Source: Tannerella sp. (GTDB lineage: Bacteria > Bacteroidota > Bacteroidia > Bacteroidales > Tannerellaceae). Taken from it: 5,906 bases of DNA. The notes beneath the pieces are model-generated. The model saw nothing but the letters and a program-made list of their open reading frames with translations. It was not told where the DNA came from and made no database searches. Location: the NCBI GenBank assembly GCA_031288935.1, contig JAITQL010000028.1:1-5906 (forward strand). The letters run 5' to 3'. Of this stretch, positions 4,897-5,906 are shown in pieces (the stretch's first letter is position 1; each line of letters starts with the position of its first letter). A program made the position numbers and the translations under genes.

Positions 4897-5906
4897 ATGT
4901 CTTTTCTTTTTTGGATGGTTTGTACTTTACTGATGATGTTTCCTTCAAATACGAAGGTATTTAATGTGTCGCCCGCTTGCAGGCGGGAGATATTCCTTAC
5001 GATGGCGCCTTCGTGCATCGTCATGCTGTATCCGCGCCTCATAACTTCTTCGGGATGGAGGCGGTGAATGCTTTTTTCCGTGTTGTCCAGCCAGACGGAC
5101 TGTTCGCGAATCAGTCGCTGCGACCTGTCCGAAAGCTTTTCGTTCCATTGAACGACCCTGCTTTTATTGTGCAGCAAAACGGATTCGGTGGCCACCCGAA
5201 AGAGTTTCGTTTCGGCCTGAAACCGGATCCGCTCGCGGCCGACGATCCGCCGGGACTGGGAGATCAGCTGTTGCTCCACGTTCCTGACCGGCGTGGCAAA
5301 GCGGTGGAACTGCTGGATGAAGAAATTGGCCAGATCGGTCGGCGTGATCAGGTTCCGGTAAGCCGCCATTTCCACCGCCGTCTCGTTCGTTATGTGTCCG
5401 ATGCCCGTCAGGACGGGAAGCGGAAACAGGGCGATGGCCTTTGCCAGCGAGTAGTTGTTGTATGACGAAAGCCCGGCCTCTCCCCCCCCTCCGCGCACGA
5501 TGGCCACCGCGTCGAAATGATGAATCACCCTGCGAATCCTGTCCAGCTGGCCGGAAATGGACTGAATGATTTTCTCGCCCTGAAGCAGCGAAGGAAACAG
5601 GAAATGAAAGAACGCATATCCCCACGGATTGGGGTCGATCTTGCCCAGAAAGTCCTTGTATCCCTTGCTGGTCTCCACCGAGACAATCGCGATCCGTTGC
5701 GGCAGCAGGGGCAACCGCTGCGACCTGTTCCGGTCAAGAAGACCTTCTTCCTTCAGTCGCCGGATCGTCTCCGCCTTTTCCCTTTCAAGGTCGCCCAGAG
5801 TATAATCCGGGTCAATATCCAGGATACGCAGCGTAAGTCCGTGCGAAGGATCAAAGGCGATCGTTGCCCGAAACAGAATCTTGATCCCCTCCTTCAGCGG
5901 TTCGTT
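4893..5906 (-). CDS. xseA: Exodeoxyribonuclease VII large subunit, 5' end beyond right window edge
   Basis: This is the catalytic subunit of exonuclease VII, acting on single-stranded DNA in the cytoplasm. The frame stays open from the right edge, giving 337 codons plus the stop; roughly 70-100 residues, mostly the N-terminal OB fold, are missing. Starts further in (near 5714) are not real because family sequence continues upstream: FDPSHGLTLRILDIDPDYTL and LGDLEREK. Then come RIAIVSVETSKGYKDF (visible residues 71-86) with the conserved Asp85, VRGGGGEAG (137-145) with the conserved arginine, and GIGHITNETAVEM (168-180) with the conserved histidine. A long charged helical region follows (coiled coil that holds XseB), then the C-terminal RRGYSMTMHEG and LQAGDTLNTFVFEGNIISKV. 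The residue three after the histidine is Asn (codon 5385-5387) where E. coli has Asp. A run of eight G on the coding strand (5482-5489) encodes part of the glycine motif. It overlaps xseB by four bases. Confidence 0.96.
   Translation of the reverse strand, partial: NEPLKEGIKILFRATIAFDPSHGLTLRILDIDPDYTLGDLEREKAETIRRLKEEGLLDRNRSQRLPLLPQRIAIVSVETSKGYKDFLGKIDPNPWGYAFFHFLFPSLLQGEKIIQSISGQLDRIRRVIHHFDAVAIVRGGGGEAGLSSYNNYSLAKAIALFPLPVLTGIGHITNETAVEMAAYRNLITPTDLANFFIQQFHRFATPVRNVEQQLISQSRRIVGRERIRFQAETKLFRVATESVLLHNKSRVVQWNEKLSDRSQRLIREQSVWLDNTEKSIHRLHPEEVMRRGYSMTMHEGAIVRNISRLQAGDTLNTFVFEGNIISKVQTIQKRKDI

Overview
The window looks like a stretch of a Bacteroidota chromosome, probably order Bacteroidales. 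The evidence is a promoter of the Bacteroides type (TTTG near -33, TAnnTTTG near -7), an XseA with the GIGHxTNET signature I associate with Bacteroidota, very weak Shine-Dalgarno sequences, and GC-rich genes separated by AT-rich gaps. All five complete or nearly complete genes, and the one cut at the left edge, lie on the minus strand, so transcription runs from right to left.

Right part (4893-5906, 4657-4896, 3330-4646): an exodeoxyribonuclease VII operon. The xseA gene enters from beyond the right edge (its start is missing). It overlaps xseB by the classic ATGA, and 10 bases after xseB comes a secreted lipoprotein of the six-hairpin (alpha/alpha barrel) glycosidase type. Its cargo is odd: a cytoplasmic DNA-repair nuclease and a cell-envelope sugar enzyme in one apparent transcription unit.

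Middle (2811-3329): a 519-base gap without a convincing gene. It holds a probable terminator hairpin after the lipoprotein gene, an array of 21-base tandem repeats with an internal dyad (ATTCGgtCGAAT), a small stem-loop, and an AT-rich stretch ending in a well-formed promoter with an overlapping inverted repeat.

Left part (1-2810): a three-gene operon for 2-aminoethylphosphonate (2-AEP) breakdown. The order is a 12-segment membrane protein of the major-facilitator type (DUF5690-like, resembling GlpT around its first arginine), then phnW (2-AEP:pyruvate transaminase), then phnX (phosphonoacetaldehyde hydrolase, cut by the left edge). Together they suggest uptake of 2-AEP or a related compound, transamination to phosphonoacetaldehyde plus alanine, and hydrolysis to acetaldehyde plus phosphate. 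No ABC-type phosphonate transporter and no regulator gene are visible. The most interesting points are the candidate non-ABC phosphonate transporter and the 21-base repeat array upstream of its promoter.
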